Shown: positions 31,323 to 40,407, numbered from the stretch's first letter. The stretch: 64,000 bases of DNA from UBA5186 sp040005095 (GCA_040005095.1 JBDTZN010000004.1:1-64000), one strand, 5' to 3'. Numbers and translations: made by a program. The notes: a model not told the origin generated them from the letters alone.

Positions 31323-31687
31323 TGGAGGCGGCGGGAATCGAACCCGCGTCCGCAATCGCACCGGTCAGAGCATCTACAAGCTTAGGTACCCCTTGAATTT
31401 CGCCCGGCGGCCGGTGGGGACCGACCAACCGTTCGGGCTAGTCCTCCTTTAGATCTCACGCTTTCAGGCGAGTGACTCTCCCTGAGCGCCAGCCCGTTAG
31501 TTGATGCCGCCTCCGGGCCACGGGCCCAACTCGGGGCGACACGTCACTTAGTCCCTAAGAACTAAGCGGCGAGTGCGAGTTGATTATCCGCACTTGCATT
31601 GGTTTCCGGTTGTTTTAGGAGGCCGACCGGAGACCTCCGCTTGCAGCTCTGCCGGAGAACCGACCACGTCGAAGCCAGGTCGCCCCC
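31323..31687 (-). ncRNA. ssrA: Transfer-messenger RNA (tmRNA)
   Basis: A 365-base gene on the minus strand. The 5' end reads GGGGGCGACCTGGCTTCGAC, the canonical tmRNA start; it pairs with the 3' CGCCTCC, forming the tRNA-like acceptor stem, followed by an A. The T-arm reads GGGTTCGATTCCC. The tag reading frame ends ...NASADNQLALAA-TAG (about 31562-31600), a standard LAA degron. The first tag codon is not certain. It rescues stalled ribosomes with SmpB, whose gene lies 3 kb away. Confidence 0.95.
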
Positions 31688-31704
31688 GTATGTGTGTTCG
31701 CCTT

Positions 31705-31710
31705 ATTGTA
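31705..31710 (-). promoter_or_regulatory. Likely -10 element of ssrA (TACAAT)
   Basis: TACAAT on the minus strand, 17 bases before the mature tmRNA 5' end; the interval fits transcription start plus a short leader removed by RNase P. No clear -35. On the other strand TATTGT lies 8 bases before the ATG of the GNAT gene, so both genes may start from this A/T-rich island. Confidence 0.5.
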
Positions 31711-31717
31711 GCCGCAA

Positions 31718-32638
31718 ATGCTGGAAATCAGGGTTGCGGAGACAGACGAAGACGTGCAGGCGTGCCTCGACCTCATCGCGTCGCTCTACCCGAACCGAGC
31801 GATGGTGTTGGACGAGGTTCGCGAGTTCGAGGCCTCCGTACCCGACCAGACGCGGTTCCAGGCACTCGACGAGGGCCGGTTCGTCGGCACGGCGTCGATC
31901 TTGGCCGAGCCGCGACTGCGGGAGCGTCGTGGAGCACACGCGAGCATCGTCGCCGCGCGCGACGAGCGTGGCAGAGGCGTCGGCACCGGGCTCTACCGCG
32001 CGGTGTCCGAGTGGGCGCGTGGACGCGAGCTCGAGGAGCTCGAAGGCGCCGTGAAAGAGGGCGAGGACGAGAGCCTTCGCTGGGTCGAGCGGCGCGGCTT
32101 CGCAGAGACGACGCGGGACTCCCTCCTGATCCTCGAGCTCGGGGAAGTCCAGGCACTTCCCGTCGACCCGCCCACGGGAATCGAGATCGTCAGCTGGGCC
32201 GGCCGCCCAGAGCTCACGGAGGGGATGTACGAGGTCGCTTGCGAGGCGTACCCCGACATTCCGGGCAACGAGGACGACGTGATGGAGTCCCTCGACGAAT
32301 GGCTCACGCACGACATGACCGGGCCCGGCGACTTCCCGGAGGCGACCTTCGTCGCTCTCGCGGGCGACGAGGTCGTCGGGTGGGCCAAGTTCTCGCTCAC
32401 GCGGGCACAGCCGACCATGGCCTGGCATGACGTCACCGGCGTCAAGCGAGCGTGGCGTGGGCGAGGCATCGCCGGTGCGCTGAAGCGCGCCGAGATTGCG
32501 TGGGCAAAGGCGCAGGGGTACGAGCGTCTGCAGACGATGAACGAGGAGCGGACTGCGCCGATCCGCAAACTGAACGAACGGTACGGCTACAGACTCGCGC
32601 CCGGCCGCGTGTTCGTCGTTGGGCCGCTCGCGCAATGA
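31718..32638 (+). CDS. Tandem-GNAT acetyltransferase, copy 1
   Basis: 306 residues with two GNAT units. The first (about 1-150) has the acetyl-CoA loop RDERGRGVGTGLYRAVSEWA near residue 85; the second (about 155-300) has VKRAWRGRGIAGALKRAEIA near residue 247. A 306-residue paralogue follows (ATGA overlap), so the pair arose by tandem duplication. No ribosome site; start next to the TATTGT element, hence possibly leaderless. Substrate unknown. Confidence 0.88.
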   Translation: MLEIRVAETDEDVQACLDLIASLYPNRAMVLDEVREFEASVPDQTRFQALDEGRFVGTASILAEPRLRERRGAHASIVAARDERGRGVGTGLYRAVSEWARGRELEELEGAVKEGEDESLRWVERRGFAETTRDSLLILELGEVQALPVDPPTGIEIVSWAGRPELTEGMYEVACEAYPDIPGNEDDVMESLDEWLTHDMTGPGDFPEATFVALAGDEVVGWAKFSLTRAQPTMAWHDVTGVKRAWRGRGIAGALKRAEIAWAKAQGYERLQTMNEERTAPIRKLNERYGYRLAPGRVFVVGPLAQ

Positions 32639-33555
32639 ACATCGAGGTTCGCCGCTGCGCGAGCTCCGACGAAACAGGGCTCTCGACCCGCATCTACAAC
32701 GAGACCTGGCCCGACGCCGCGGTCACGCTCGAGGAGGCGCAGGCCTTCCACGAGCGTATGGACGACTCGGAAGAGCTCATCGCGTTCGTCGGCGACGAAC
32801 CGGCCGGATCGGCTATCACCGGTATCGGTGGATTTGTAGGCCCCAGCACCGTGTTCACATTGATCACGGTGCTTCCGGCCAAGCGTTGCCGCGGCGCGGG
32901 AACGGCTCTCTACCAGGCCATCTCGTCCTGGTCACACGCGCGAGAGCGGGCCACGCTTCGCACTCGTGCGCGCGAGGACGACCCCGACGGCCTCGGCTAT
33001 GCCACGCGCCACGGCTTCGCAGAGGTGGGACGGGAAACCGACCTGACCCTGGAGCTCACGACCCTCGAGCCGCCGTCGATCGAACCGCCGGCCGGAGTCG
33101 AAATCGCCTCACTCGCCGACCGGCCCGACGCCGAGCGTCACGTTTACGACATCGCCGTCGAGACGTACCCGGACATCCCCGACAGCGAGGACTACACCTT
33201 CGGCGACCCCAGCGAATGGCTCCGCCACCATCTCCACGGCCCCCACCAGCTCGCCGAAGCGAACTTCGTCGCATTCGCCGGAGACGAGGCGATCGGCTAC
33301 GCGAAGCTCAACCTCTCCCCTGCCCGTCCCGGAACCGCCGTCCACGGAATGACCGCCGTGCGGCGTGCATGGCGTGGACGCGGCATCGCCGGCGCGCTCA
33401 AGCGCGCGCAGATCCGCTGGGCGATCGCCAACGGCGTCGAGCGCTTCGAGACGTCCAACGAGGCCCGCAACGAGCCGATGCAGCGCGTCAACCTCGCGCT
33501 CGGATACCGGCCGACGTCCGGGACGATTACGCTCGAGGGGCCGCTCGCGACATGA
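32635..33555 (+). CDS. Tandem-GNAT acetyltransferase, copy 2
   Basis: 306 residues, parallel in plan and length to copy 1. The second-unit loop (VRRAWRGRGIAGALKRAQIR) and the end pattern (NEPMQRVNLALGYRPTSG) match copy 1 closely; in the first unit the loop is changed to LPAKRCRGAGTALYQAI, still plausible. Overlaps copy 1 and the following hydrolase-cyclase gene by 4 bases each. Probably a shared mRNA. Confidence 0.88.
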   Translation: MNIEVRRCASSDETGLSTRIYNETWPDAAVTLEEAQAFHERMDDSEELIAFVGDEPAGSAITGIGGFVGPSTVFTLITVLPAKRCRGAGTALYQAISSWSHARERATLRTRAREDDPDGLGYATRHGFAEVGRETDLTLELTTLEPPSIEPPAGVEIASLADRPDAERHVYDIAVETYPDIPDSEDYTFGDPSEWLRHHLHGPHQLAEANFVAFAGDEAIGYAKLNLSPARPGTAVHGMTAVRRAWRGRGIAGALKRAQIRWAIANGVERFETSNEARNEPMQRVNLALGYRPTSGTITLEGPLAT

Positions 33556-34891
33556 GCGACCTCGAGATCCAATACGCGCAAAGCGACGACGTCGACATCG
33601 CCTACGCCGTCCTCGGCGACGGGCCGCGAGACGTCGTCTGGGTTGCGGGCGCGATGACGAACCTGGCCGTGATGTGGGAGCTGCCCGAGTTCCGTCGCTT
33701 CTGCGAGCAGCTCGCCTCGTTCTCGCGCCTGATCCTGTTCGACAAGCGCGGGATGGGCCTCTCCGACCGGGTCGAGGTCGGAACGCTGGAGGAGCGGATG
33801 GACGACGTCCGCGCCGTGATGGACGCCGCCGGCTCCGAGCGGGCGTCACTCATCGGCGTCTCAGAGGGCGGCCCGATGTCGATCTTGTTCGCGGCGACCT
33901 ACCCGCATCGCACCGACCACTCCTCCTCGTCGGCGCGGAGGTCAAGGAGGAAACCACGGACGACTGGCCCTGGGGTGAGGCGACGCGGGAGCGCTTCGAT
34001 GCTGCGATGGGAACGCTCTACGACCGCTGGGGAAAGGGGGGCAGCCTCGGCTATTTTTGGCCGAGCAGGAAGGACGACGCCCAGCTCATCGAGTCGTTCG
34101 CCCGGTTGCAGGTCGCGGCGATGACGCCCCGGACCGCGGAGAAGTTCATGCGAATGGCTTTCGACATCGATGTGCGGGACATCATCCCGAGCGTCAACGT
34201 GCCGACGCTGATCGTCCACCGAGTCGGCGACGGTGTCTGCCACGTCGAGAACGCCCGCTACCTGGCCCGACACATCCCGGAGGCGCGGTACGTGGAGCTC
34301 CCCGGCGACGATCACGTCCCCTGGGGCGAAGGCGGCGGCGAGGACGTGCTCGCCGAGATCCGCGAGTTCGTCACCGGCGTACGCGAAGCCGCCGAGCCGG
34401 ACAGCGTGCTGGCGACCGTCCTCTTCACTGACCTCGTCGGCTCGACACAGCGTGCCGCCGAGCTGGGCGACCGGGCCTGGCGCGACCTGCTGGGCCTCCA
34501 CCACGAGCGCGTCCGGCGGGAGCTCGAGCGCTACCGGGGCAATGAGCTCGACACGGCCGGAGACGGGTTCCTTGCGAGCTTCGACGGGCCGGTGCGTGCG
34601 ATCCGGTGCGCTCGCGCAGTGGTCGACTCGGTGCGAGAGCTGGGACTCGAGGTGCGGGCGGGCGTGCACACGGGCCAATGCGAGCTGCTGGACGGAAAGC
34701 TCAGCGGGATCGCGGTGAACATCGGTGCCCGCGTGGCCGCCAAAGCCGGAACGGGCGAGGTGCTCGTCTCGGGCACCGTGCGCGACCTGGTCGCAGGCTC
34801 GGGCATCGAGTTCGAGGATCGCGGCACCGCCGAGCTCAAGGGCGTGCCCGGCGAGTGGCGGCTGTTCGCGGTGGCTAACGCCGCGCCTTGA
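33552..34891 (+). pseudogene. Frameshifted alpha/beta-hydrolase / adenylate-cyclase fusion
   Basis: The reading starts at ATG 33552 (ATGA overlap with GNAT copy 2) and runs as an alpha/beta hydrolase: FDKRGMGLSDRV, then the nucleophile elbow GVSEGGPMS. Near 33915, after AATYPHR, the frame changes and continues as RPLLLVGAEVKEETTDDWPW. Then comes the class III cyclase domain (VLFTDLVGSTQRAAELGD, ELDTAGDGFLASFDGP) to 34891. One missing base, or two extra, explains it. An intact homologue sits at 49010-50350. Could be a true pseudogene or a sequencing error. Confidence 0.85.
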
Positions 34892-35327
34892 GCGCGCGTT
34901 CCATCTCGCGCTGCTGGTCGCGCTGGACGAGGTCGCGGCGCTTGTCGCGCAGCTCCTTGCCGCGGCCGACCGCGATCTCCACTTTCACCTTCCCGTCCTT
35001 GAAGTAGAGCTTGGTCGGGACGAGGGTCAGGCCCTTCTCGCGGATCGTCGCGTAGAGGGAGTCGATCTCGCCGCGCTTCATCAGGAGCTTGCGGTCGCGG
35101 TCGGGCTCGTGGTTCGCGAGGTTGCCCTGGTCGTACTCGTCGATGTGGGCGCCGATCAGCCAGAGCTCGCCGTCGCGCACGTCCGCGTAGGCGTTCCCGA
35201 GGGTCACGCGGCCCTGGCGCAGCGACTTCACCTCGGTGCCGGTGAGCACCATGCCGGCCTCGTGGCGCTCGAGCAGGTGGTAGTCGTGCCGCGCACGGCG
35301 ATTGTCGGTGATCAGCTTCTCGCTCAT
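34875..35327 (-). CDS. smpB: SsrA-binding protein SmpB
   Basis: 150 residues. The OB-fold core has NRRARHDYHLLERHEAGMVL, TEVKSLRQGRVTLGNAYA and YLI-like WLIGAHIDEYDQGN; the C-terminal basic tail (GRGKELRDKRRDLVQRDQQR) enters the mRNA channel. Binds the tRNA-like domain of tmRNA and delivers it to stalled ribosomes. Its end overlaps the frameshifted gene by 17 bases, convergent. Confidence 0.96.
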   Translation of the reverse strand: MSEKLITDNRRARHDYHLLERHEAGMVLTGTEVKSLRQGRVTLGNAYADVRDGELWLIGAHIDEYDQGNLANHEPDRDRKLLMKRGEIDSLYATIREKGLTLVPTKLYFKDGKVKVEIAVGRGKELRDKRRDLVQRDQQREMERALKARR

Positions 35328-35579
35328 TCCGGGATGACCACGCGCTTTCCGGGCGTGATGGGCGAGTGCGAGGCTATGGGACGAGCTTCGCTCGCCAGAG
35401 CGGGCATAGCAGCGCTATGGCCGCGACTGAGGACGGCGCGTCGCGCCGCCCAGCGCGGCCGGAGAGCCCGTGCTTCATTCTGGGATGAGCGAATACAGGC
35501 CATTGCTGGGGTCGATTGTAGGGTCGGACCAGGGACATTCCGGATAGGCAAGCGCCCGCGGCCCAGGCAGGCTCGACCC
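35328..35579. other. Gap with GC-rich hairpins between smpB and the PspC gene
   Basis: No gene is recognised. Two imperfect direct repeats (CATTCCGGGATGA at 35327 and CATTCTGGGATGA at 35476) flank 150 bases with several hairpins such as GAGCTTCGCTC (35383). This may hold the divergent promoters for smpB and the plus-strand envelope-stress operon; I cannot assign -10 boxes. Confidence 0.3.
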
Positions 35580-36458
35580 ATGACAGAAACCACATCACTC
35601 AGTGCACCACAGGCCCGCCGCCTCGAGCGGAGCCGGAGCGATCGCAAGATCGCCGGCGTCGCGGGTGGCCTGGCCCGGTACTTCGACCTCGATCCGATCA
35701 TCTTCCGGATCGGCTTCATCATCCTGACCGTGCTCGGCGGCTCCGGGCTCCTCGTCTATGTCGCCGGCTGGCTCATCCTGCCCGAGGAGGGAAAGGACGA
35801 GTCGATCGCCGGCGAGGCTCTCCGGAACCGCAAGGAGAAGCCCTGGGCGGTGATCGGCCTCGGACTGCTGGCGCTCGCCGGCCTGATCCTGCTCGGGAGC
35901 CATAACTTCTGGCCGAGCGGAGGCGGGATCTGGGTCGTCCTCGCGATCGTCGGAGCCTTCATCCTCTGGCGCCAGCGCCGCGGCGAACGCGGTCGGCGGC
36001 GTGTGCTGCCGATCGTGCTCGGCGTGCTTGCGGCGCTGATCGTCGCTGCCGTCGCATCCGCGGCAGTCGCGGTCGCCACGATCGGGAACCTCGGCGACGG
36101 CGTCGGCGACAAGACGTACCGCGCCTCATCGCCGGCCGATCTGAGCCAGACGTACAAGCTCGGCATCGGCACGCTCGAGCTCGACCTCTCCCAAGCGCAG
36201 CTTCCGGCCGGCAAGACGCCGATCCGGCTCCAGGTCGGGCTCGGGCGGGTGCACCTCGTCGTCCCGAACGACGCAGTCGTCGCGTACCACGCCAAGGGCC
36301 ACGTCGGCGATCTGAAGATCCTCGGCCAGGAGCGGAGCGGCTGGAAGGTCGCCACATCGGGCCGAGCGGCGCCGTTGACCGCCGCCGGCGGGCCGGTGCT
36401 CGTCGTCGACGCGAACGTCAACGTCGGCGAGATCGACATCGACCGGGCGGCGGGCTGA
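35580..36458 (+). CDS. PspC-domain membrane protein with LiaF-like C-terminus
   Basis: 292 residues from ATG 35580. PspC domain (about 18-80): SDRKIAGVAGGLARYFDLDP, IFRIGFIILTVLGGSGLLVY, WLILPEE. Two to three further helices (WAVIGLGLLALAGLILLG, WVVLAIVGAFILW, a third near 155) precede a beta-rich extracytoplasmic domain (GIGTLELDLSQAQLP...NVGEIDIDR), the pattern of LiaF/DUF2154 proteins. Ahead of a PspC-kinase and LuxR regulator; probably a sensor inhibitor for envelope stress. Confidence 0.88.
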   Translation: MTETTSLSAPQARRLERSRSDRKIAGVAGGLARYFDLDPIIFRIGFIILTVLGGSGLLVYVAGWLILPEEGKDESIAGEALRNRKEKPWAVIGLGLLALAGLILLGSHNFWPSGGGIWVVLAIVGAFILWRQRRGERGRRRVLPIVLGVLAALIVAAVASAAVAVATIGNLGDGVGDKTYRASSPADLSQTYKLGIGTLELDLSQAQLPAGKTPIRLQVGLGRVHLVVPNDAVVAYHAKGHVGDLKILGQERSGWKVATSGRAAPLTAAGGPVLVVDANVNVGEIDIDRAAG

Positions 36459-36463
36459 GCCCC

Positions 36464-37534
36464 GTGCCGCTCCCGCGACTCGCACGCAGCGCCGACGATC
36501 GCCTGATCGCCGGCGTCTGCGGCGGGATCGCGGCTGCCCTCGGCGTCGACGCCAACCTCGTCCGCTTCGTCTTCGCGCTGCTCGCCCTCGCGGGCGGCGC
36601 GGGGATCCTCCTCTACCTCGCCCTCTGGGCCTGGATGTCGGAGCGGGCGCGGATCGCGCCGGCCCTGCTCCTGCTCGCCGGCGTTTCGCTTCTGCGCGGG
36701 ATCGGATTGCGGTGGACTGCAGTCGTCGCCGTCGCGATGATCGCGATCGGCCTGACCTTGATCTGGCGGCGAGGCGGCTTTCGACCGGGCGCCTCGGTCC
36801 CGCCGGTCGGCGTCGGTCTTGCGATGGCGGGAGGCGTCGTGCTCCTCACCGGCGGTGGGACGTCGGTCGGATTCGCCTCCCCGGGCGCGATCGCCGCGGC
36901 GCTGCTTCTCATCCTCGGCCCACTGCTCTGGCGGCTCGTCGTCGAGCGCGACTCGGAGCGCACCGCTCGGATTCGGTCGGAGGAGCGCGCCGACGTCGCC
37001 GCGCGCGTGCACGATTCCGTCCTGCAGACGCTCGCCCTGATCCAGCGCCACGCCGAGGAGCCGCGGCGCGTCGGCTCGCTGGCGCGCCGCCAAGAGCGCG
37101 AGCTCCGCTCCTGGCTGTATGGCGACGGCACGACCGCCCAGGGCGGCACGCTCGCGGGAGCGCTTGCCGCGGCCGCCACTGAGATCGAGGAGCTGCACGG
37201 TGTGCGTGTCGAGCTCGCGAGCGGCGGCGACTGCGCGCTGAGCGAGGAGTTGCGCCCGCTCGTGCTCGCCGCACGCGAGGCGATGGCGAACGCCGCGAAG
37301 TTCTCCGGCGTCGAGGAGGTGGACGTGTACGCCGAGTGCGACGGGATGCGGGCCAGCATCTTCATCCGCGACCGCGGCGCAGGCTTCGACCGCAGCGCCG
37401 TCCCGCCAGACCGTCGCGGGATCGCCGAGTCGATCGAGGGCCGGATGACACGCGCCGGCGGCAGCGCGACGATCACCTCGTCGCCCGGTGAGGGCACCGA
37501 GGTCGAGCTGTTGTTGCCGCGGAGCGAGTCGTGA
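36464..37534 (+). CDS. PspC-fused sensor histidine kinase (LiaS-like)
   Basis: 356 residues from GTG. PspC segment (about 8-62: DDRLIAGVCGGIAAALGVDANLVRF), several hydrophobic helices to about 160, then a HisKA_3 dimerisation part with phospho-acceptor His in ARVHDSVLQTLALIQ near 180. The ATPase domain carries the N-box (AAREAMANAAKFSGV) and a DRGAGFD G-box. It is followed by a LuxR-type regulator (GTGA overlap), so it is a two-component system with its PspC/LiaF-like partner upstream. Confidence 0.9.
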   Translation: MPLPRLARSADDRLIAGVCGGIAAALGVDANLVRFVFALLALAGGAGILLYLALWAWMSERARIAPALLLLAGVSLLRGIGLRWTAVVAVAMIAIGLTLIWRRGGFRPGASVPPVGVGLAMAGGVVLLTGGGTSVGFASPGAIAAALLLILGPLLWRLVVERDSERTARIRSEERADVAARVHDSVLQTLALIQRHAEEPRRVGSLARRQERELRSWLYGDGTTAQGGTLAGALAAAATEIEELHGVRVELASGGDCALSEELRPLVLAAREAMANAAKFSGVEEVDVYAECDGMRASIFIRDRGAGFDRSAVPPDRRGIAESIEGRMTRAGGSATITSSPGEGTEVELLLPRSES

Positions 37535-38166
37535 AGCGCCGCGTCATCCTCGTCGACGATCACGAGCTCTTCCGCGCGGGCGTTCGCGGCGAGCTCGGCG
37601 ACGCGGTCGAGATCGTGGGCGAAGCGGGATCGGTTGCGGAAGCCGTGCCGATGATCCGCGAGCTCGACCCGGACGTCGTCCTGCTGGACGTCCACCTTCC
37701 GGACGGCGGCGGCGAAGCCGTCATCGCGGGCGTCTCGCAGGAACGGCCTGGGGTGAAGTTCCTCGCGCTCTCGGTCTCGGACGCGGCGGAGGACGTGATC
37801 GGCGTGATTCGGGCGGGCGCGCGCGGTTACGTCACGAAGACGATCTCAGGCGACGAGCTCACTTCCGCGGTCACCAGGGTCGCCGAGGGCGACGCGGTCT
37901 TCTCTCCACGCCTGGCCGGCTTCGTACTCGACGCGTTCAAGGCAGGTGACCGTGTCGGGGACGACGCGGAGCTCAACGAGCTGACGCCGCGCGAGCGCGA
38001 GGTGCTCCAGCTGATTGCGCGCGGCTATCGCTACAAGGAGATCGCAGCGAGGCTGCACCTGTCGGTGAAGACGGTCGAGGCGCACGTCTCGAGCGTCCTG
38101 CGCAAGCTCCAACTGTCGTCCCGGCACGAGTTGACGCGCTGGGCAGCCGAACGCAAGCTGATCTGA
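37531..38166 (+). CDS. NarL/LuxR-type response regulator
   Basis: 211 residues from GTG. Receiver: VILVDDHELFRAG (acidic pair), phosphorylation Asp in DPDVVLLDVHLPDGG near residue 53, Lys in GYVTKTISGDEL near 107. HTH: LTPREREVLQLIARGYRYKE, then LHLSVKTVEAHVSSVLRKL. Partner of the PspC-kinase immediately upstream. Its TGA overlaps the ATG of the next GNAT gene (TGATG). Confidence 0.93.
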   Translation: MKRRVILVDDHELFRAGVRGELGDAVEIVGEAGSVAEAVPMIRELDPDVVLLDVHLPDGGGEAVIAGVSQERPGVKFLALSVSDAAEDVIGVIRAGARGYVTKTISGDELTSAVTRVAEGDAVFSPRLAGFVLDAFKAGDRVGDDAELNELTPREREVLQLIARGYRYKEIAARLHLSVKTVEAHVSSVLRKLQLSSRHELTRWAAERKLI

Positions 38167-38714
38167 TGCCCGAGCCGATCGAGCTGCCGCAGGAACTCAC
38201 GGACGGCGTCGTGACGCTGCATCCGTGGAGCATGGGCGACCTGCCGGCGCTCGTCGCCGCCTGCAACGACGAGACGCTCCACCACTGGCTCCCGATGATT
38301 CCGTTTCCGTACACGGACAAGGACGGGCGCGATTTCATCGGGAGCCAAGCGAAGCGGAACGCCGAAGGCGCCGGCAACGTCGGCGTGTTCGATGCCGCGA
38401 CGGGCGACCTGCTCGGCGCGTGCGGCTTCCGCGGGGACGAGGCTGGCCGCGCCGAGTTCGGCTACTGGGTCGCGAGCGCGCATCGAGGGCGCGGCGTCGC
38501 TCCGCGCGCCTTGCGCGTGCTTGCCCGCTGGGTGGCGGAGAACACCGCCGTCGGGAGGTTCCAGCTGCACGCCGACGTCGAGAACATCGCCTCGCAGCGC
38601 GTGGCCGAGAAGGCGGGCTTCACACGGGAAGGCGTTCAGCGAAGGTGGATCGACATCCGCGGTGAGCGGCGCGACATGGTCTCCTACTCCCTGCTTCCCG
38701 ACGAGATCGCCTGA
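38166..38714 (+). CDS. GNAT acetyltransferase, RimJ/RimL-type
   Basis: 182 residues. Start LTDGVVTLHPWSMGDLPALV, then GACGFRGDEAGRAEFGYWVA, the acetyl-CoA loop HRGRGVAPRALRVLARW near 112, and ASQRVAEKAGFTREGVQRRW. This pattern fits N-terminal or small-molecule acetyltransferases of the RimJ group. Translationally coupled to the response regulator gene, though a functional link is not shown. Confidence 0.88.
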   Translation: MPEPIELPQELTDGVVTLHPWSMGDLPALVAACNDETLHHWLPMIPFPYTDKDGRDFIGSQAKRNAEGAGNVGVFDAATGDLLGACGFRGDEAGRAEFGYWVASAHRGRGVAPRALRVLARWVAENTAVGRFQLHADVENIASQRVAEKAGFTREGVQRRWIDIRGERRDMVSYSLLPDEIA

Positions 38715-38718
38715 CGCC

Positions 38719-40353
38719 TCAGGCGAGCCCCAGCTCGACCTTGCCCTCGGTCTTCCTGATCTCCTCGACCTTCACCTCGATCGGGTCGCCGAGCCGGAAG
38801 ACGCTGCGGCCCCGGCGGCCGACCATCGCCGTCCCGGTCTCGTTCAGCTCGAAGTAGTCGCCCGGGATCCGCCGCGCGGGAAGATAGCCCTCGAAGACGT
38901 CGCCGAAGCGGACGAAGAGACCGGACGCGATCGCGCCGATGACCTCCCCGGGAAACGTCGCCTCCCAGCCCTCCTCGTAGAGCCGCGCGTCGAGGAGCCA
39001 CGCGAGACAGAGGTCGTCCGCGCGGTACTCGAGGTCGGCCGCGGCGCGCTCGCGCAGGGACGTGTGCTCCGCTGCTTGCTGCAAATCGTCCGGCAGCGGC
39101 TCGTCGGAGGCGCCGAGCTCGCGCAGGAGCGCGCGATGCACGACGAGATCGGGATAGCGGCGGATCGGCGACGTGAAGTGGCAGTAGGCAGAGGAGGCGA
39201 GCCCCGAGTGGCCGAGGTTGTTCGGGTCGTAGCGTGCCTGCTTGAGCGCGCGGAGCACGAGTGACGGGAACGCCTCGCGCCCGCGACCCCTTTGTTCGAC
39301 GTACGCCGTCACGCGCTCGCTGATCTCGCCGGCGAGCCGTGCGGCGGCGCTGGGGCTCAGGTCGTCGGCGTCGGGCGCCGGCGGCGTCGGCACCTTCAGG
39401 TCAGCCAGCTTCGCAAGCAGGAGCAGGATCGCTTGCGGATCGGGCCGCTCGTGCACGCGGTAAAGCGCCTCGCGCTTCCGGCCTGCGAGCAGGCGCGCGA
39501 CGCTTTCGTTCGCGAGGATCATCAGCTCCTCGATCAGCCCATGCGCCTGCGGCTCGCTCTCGCGCCACGCGCGCGCGACGCCGCCATGGCCGTCGAACTC
39601 GAAGGAGATCTCACCTGTCTCGATCCGGAGCGCGCCGCGCGAGAAGCGACGCCGACGCAGCTCTGCGGAGAGCCGGTCGGTGAGCCGCAGCGCCTCCGTA
39701 ATCTCGTCCCGCATTGTCTCGCGGCCTTGGAGGATCCCCTGCGCCTGGCCGTACGCGAGGCGCTCGTCGCTGCGGATCACCGAACGGTAGAACTCGGGCT
39801 CCCCGAGCTCGAGCGAGCCGTCGAACGGCAGCTCGACCGTGACGCAGAGCCGCTCGACGTGCGGGCGCAGGCTGCAGGCGTCGTCGGCGAGCTCCGGGGG
39901 CAGCATCGGGGCAACGCGGCCGGGAACGTACGTCGAGAAGGCCCGCTCAGCGGCGCCGCGATCGAGCGGCGAGCCGGCCGTGATGAAGTAGGACACGTCC
40001 GCGATATGCACCCAGGCGCGCAGGCCGTCGCCCTCGGCCTGGATGGAGATCGCGTCGTCGAAGTCCTTCGCCGTCTCAGGGTCGATCGTGAAGGTCGTCA
40101 GGTCGCGCAGGTCGACCCGGCCCTCGAGGCTCGGCTCGCGGATCTCGAACGGCTCGAACTCAGTACGCGCGCCCTCCTCGACAAGCAGGCCTTCGAGCAC
40201 CGCCTCGATGTCTTTTGCCGAGCCGAGGACACGCCTCAGCCGGGCACGGCCGGTGCCTGGCACCACCACTGCGAGGTCGCCGGGACGCGCGTTTCCAAGC
40301 CCCTTGCGATCCAGCAGGATCGGGGTGCCGGCGGTGAAGAAGGGCTCGCCCAC
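38719..40353 (-). CDS. RNase R/RNase II-type exoribonuclease
   Basis: 544 residues from GTG 40353. The RNB core is clear: TFTIDPETAKDFDDAISIQ with catalytic Asp residues near 95-104, FSTYVPGRVAPMLPPELAD, YCHFTSPIRRYPDLVVHRAL, and a C-terminal S1-type domain (VIGAIASGLFVRFGDVFEGYL). The N-terminal cold-shock part is short compared with E. coli RNase R. The reading frame stays open for 18 codons upstream of the GTG (homologous-looking VVVEISKRGKLI), with no ATG, GTG or TTG in between; the ftsX stop TAG lies in the same frame. Confidence 0.88.
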   Translation of the reverse strand: MGEPFFTAGTPILLDRKGLGNARPGDLAVVVPGTGRARLRRVLGSAKDIEAVLEGLLVEEGARTEFEPFEIREPSLEGRVDLRDLTTFTIDPETAKDFDDAISIQAEGDGLRAWVHIADVSYFITAGSPLDRGAAERAFSTYVPGRVAPMLPPELADDACSLRPHVERLCVTVELPFDGSLELGEPEFYRSVIRSDERLAYGQAQGILQGRETMRDEITEALRLTDRLSAELRRRRFSRGALRIETGEISFEFDGHGGVARAWRESEPQAHGLIEELMILANESVARLLAGRKREALYRVHERPDPQAILLLLAKLADLKVPTPPAPDADDLSPSAAARLAGEISERVTAYVEQRGRGREAFPSLVLRALKQARYDPNNLGHSGLASSAYCHFTSPIRRYPDLVVHRALLRELGASDEPLPDDLQQAAEHTSLRERAAADLEYRADDLCLAWLLDARLYEEGWEATFPGEVIGAIASGLFVRFGDVFEGYLPARRIPGDYFELNETGTAMVGRRGRSVFRLGDPIEVKVEEIRKTEGKVELGLA

Positions 40354-40407
40354 GATGAGCTTGCCGCGCTTCGAAATCTCGACGACGACTTGATCGATGC
40401 GGGGAGG

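Noticed and set aside
35327..35489. Near-identical CATTCxGGGATGA direct repeats flanking 150 bases
   Set aside because: Only 12 of 13 bases match, no terminal inverted repeats or gene inside, so not an insertion element.
40252..40264. GTGCCTGGCACC inside the RNase R-like gene
   Set aside because: Reads as normal coding sequence (VVPGTGRARL); a single coding-region match is weak evidence for an inserted repeat.
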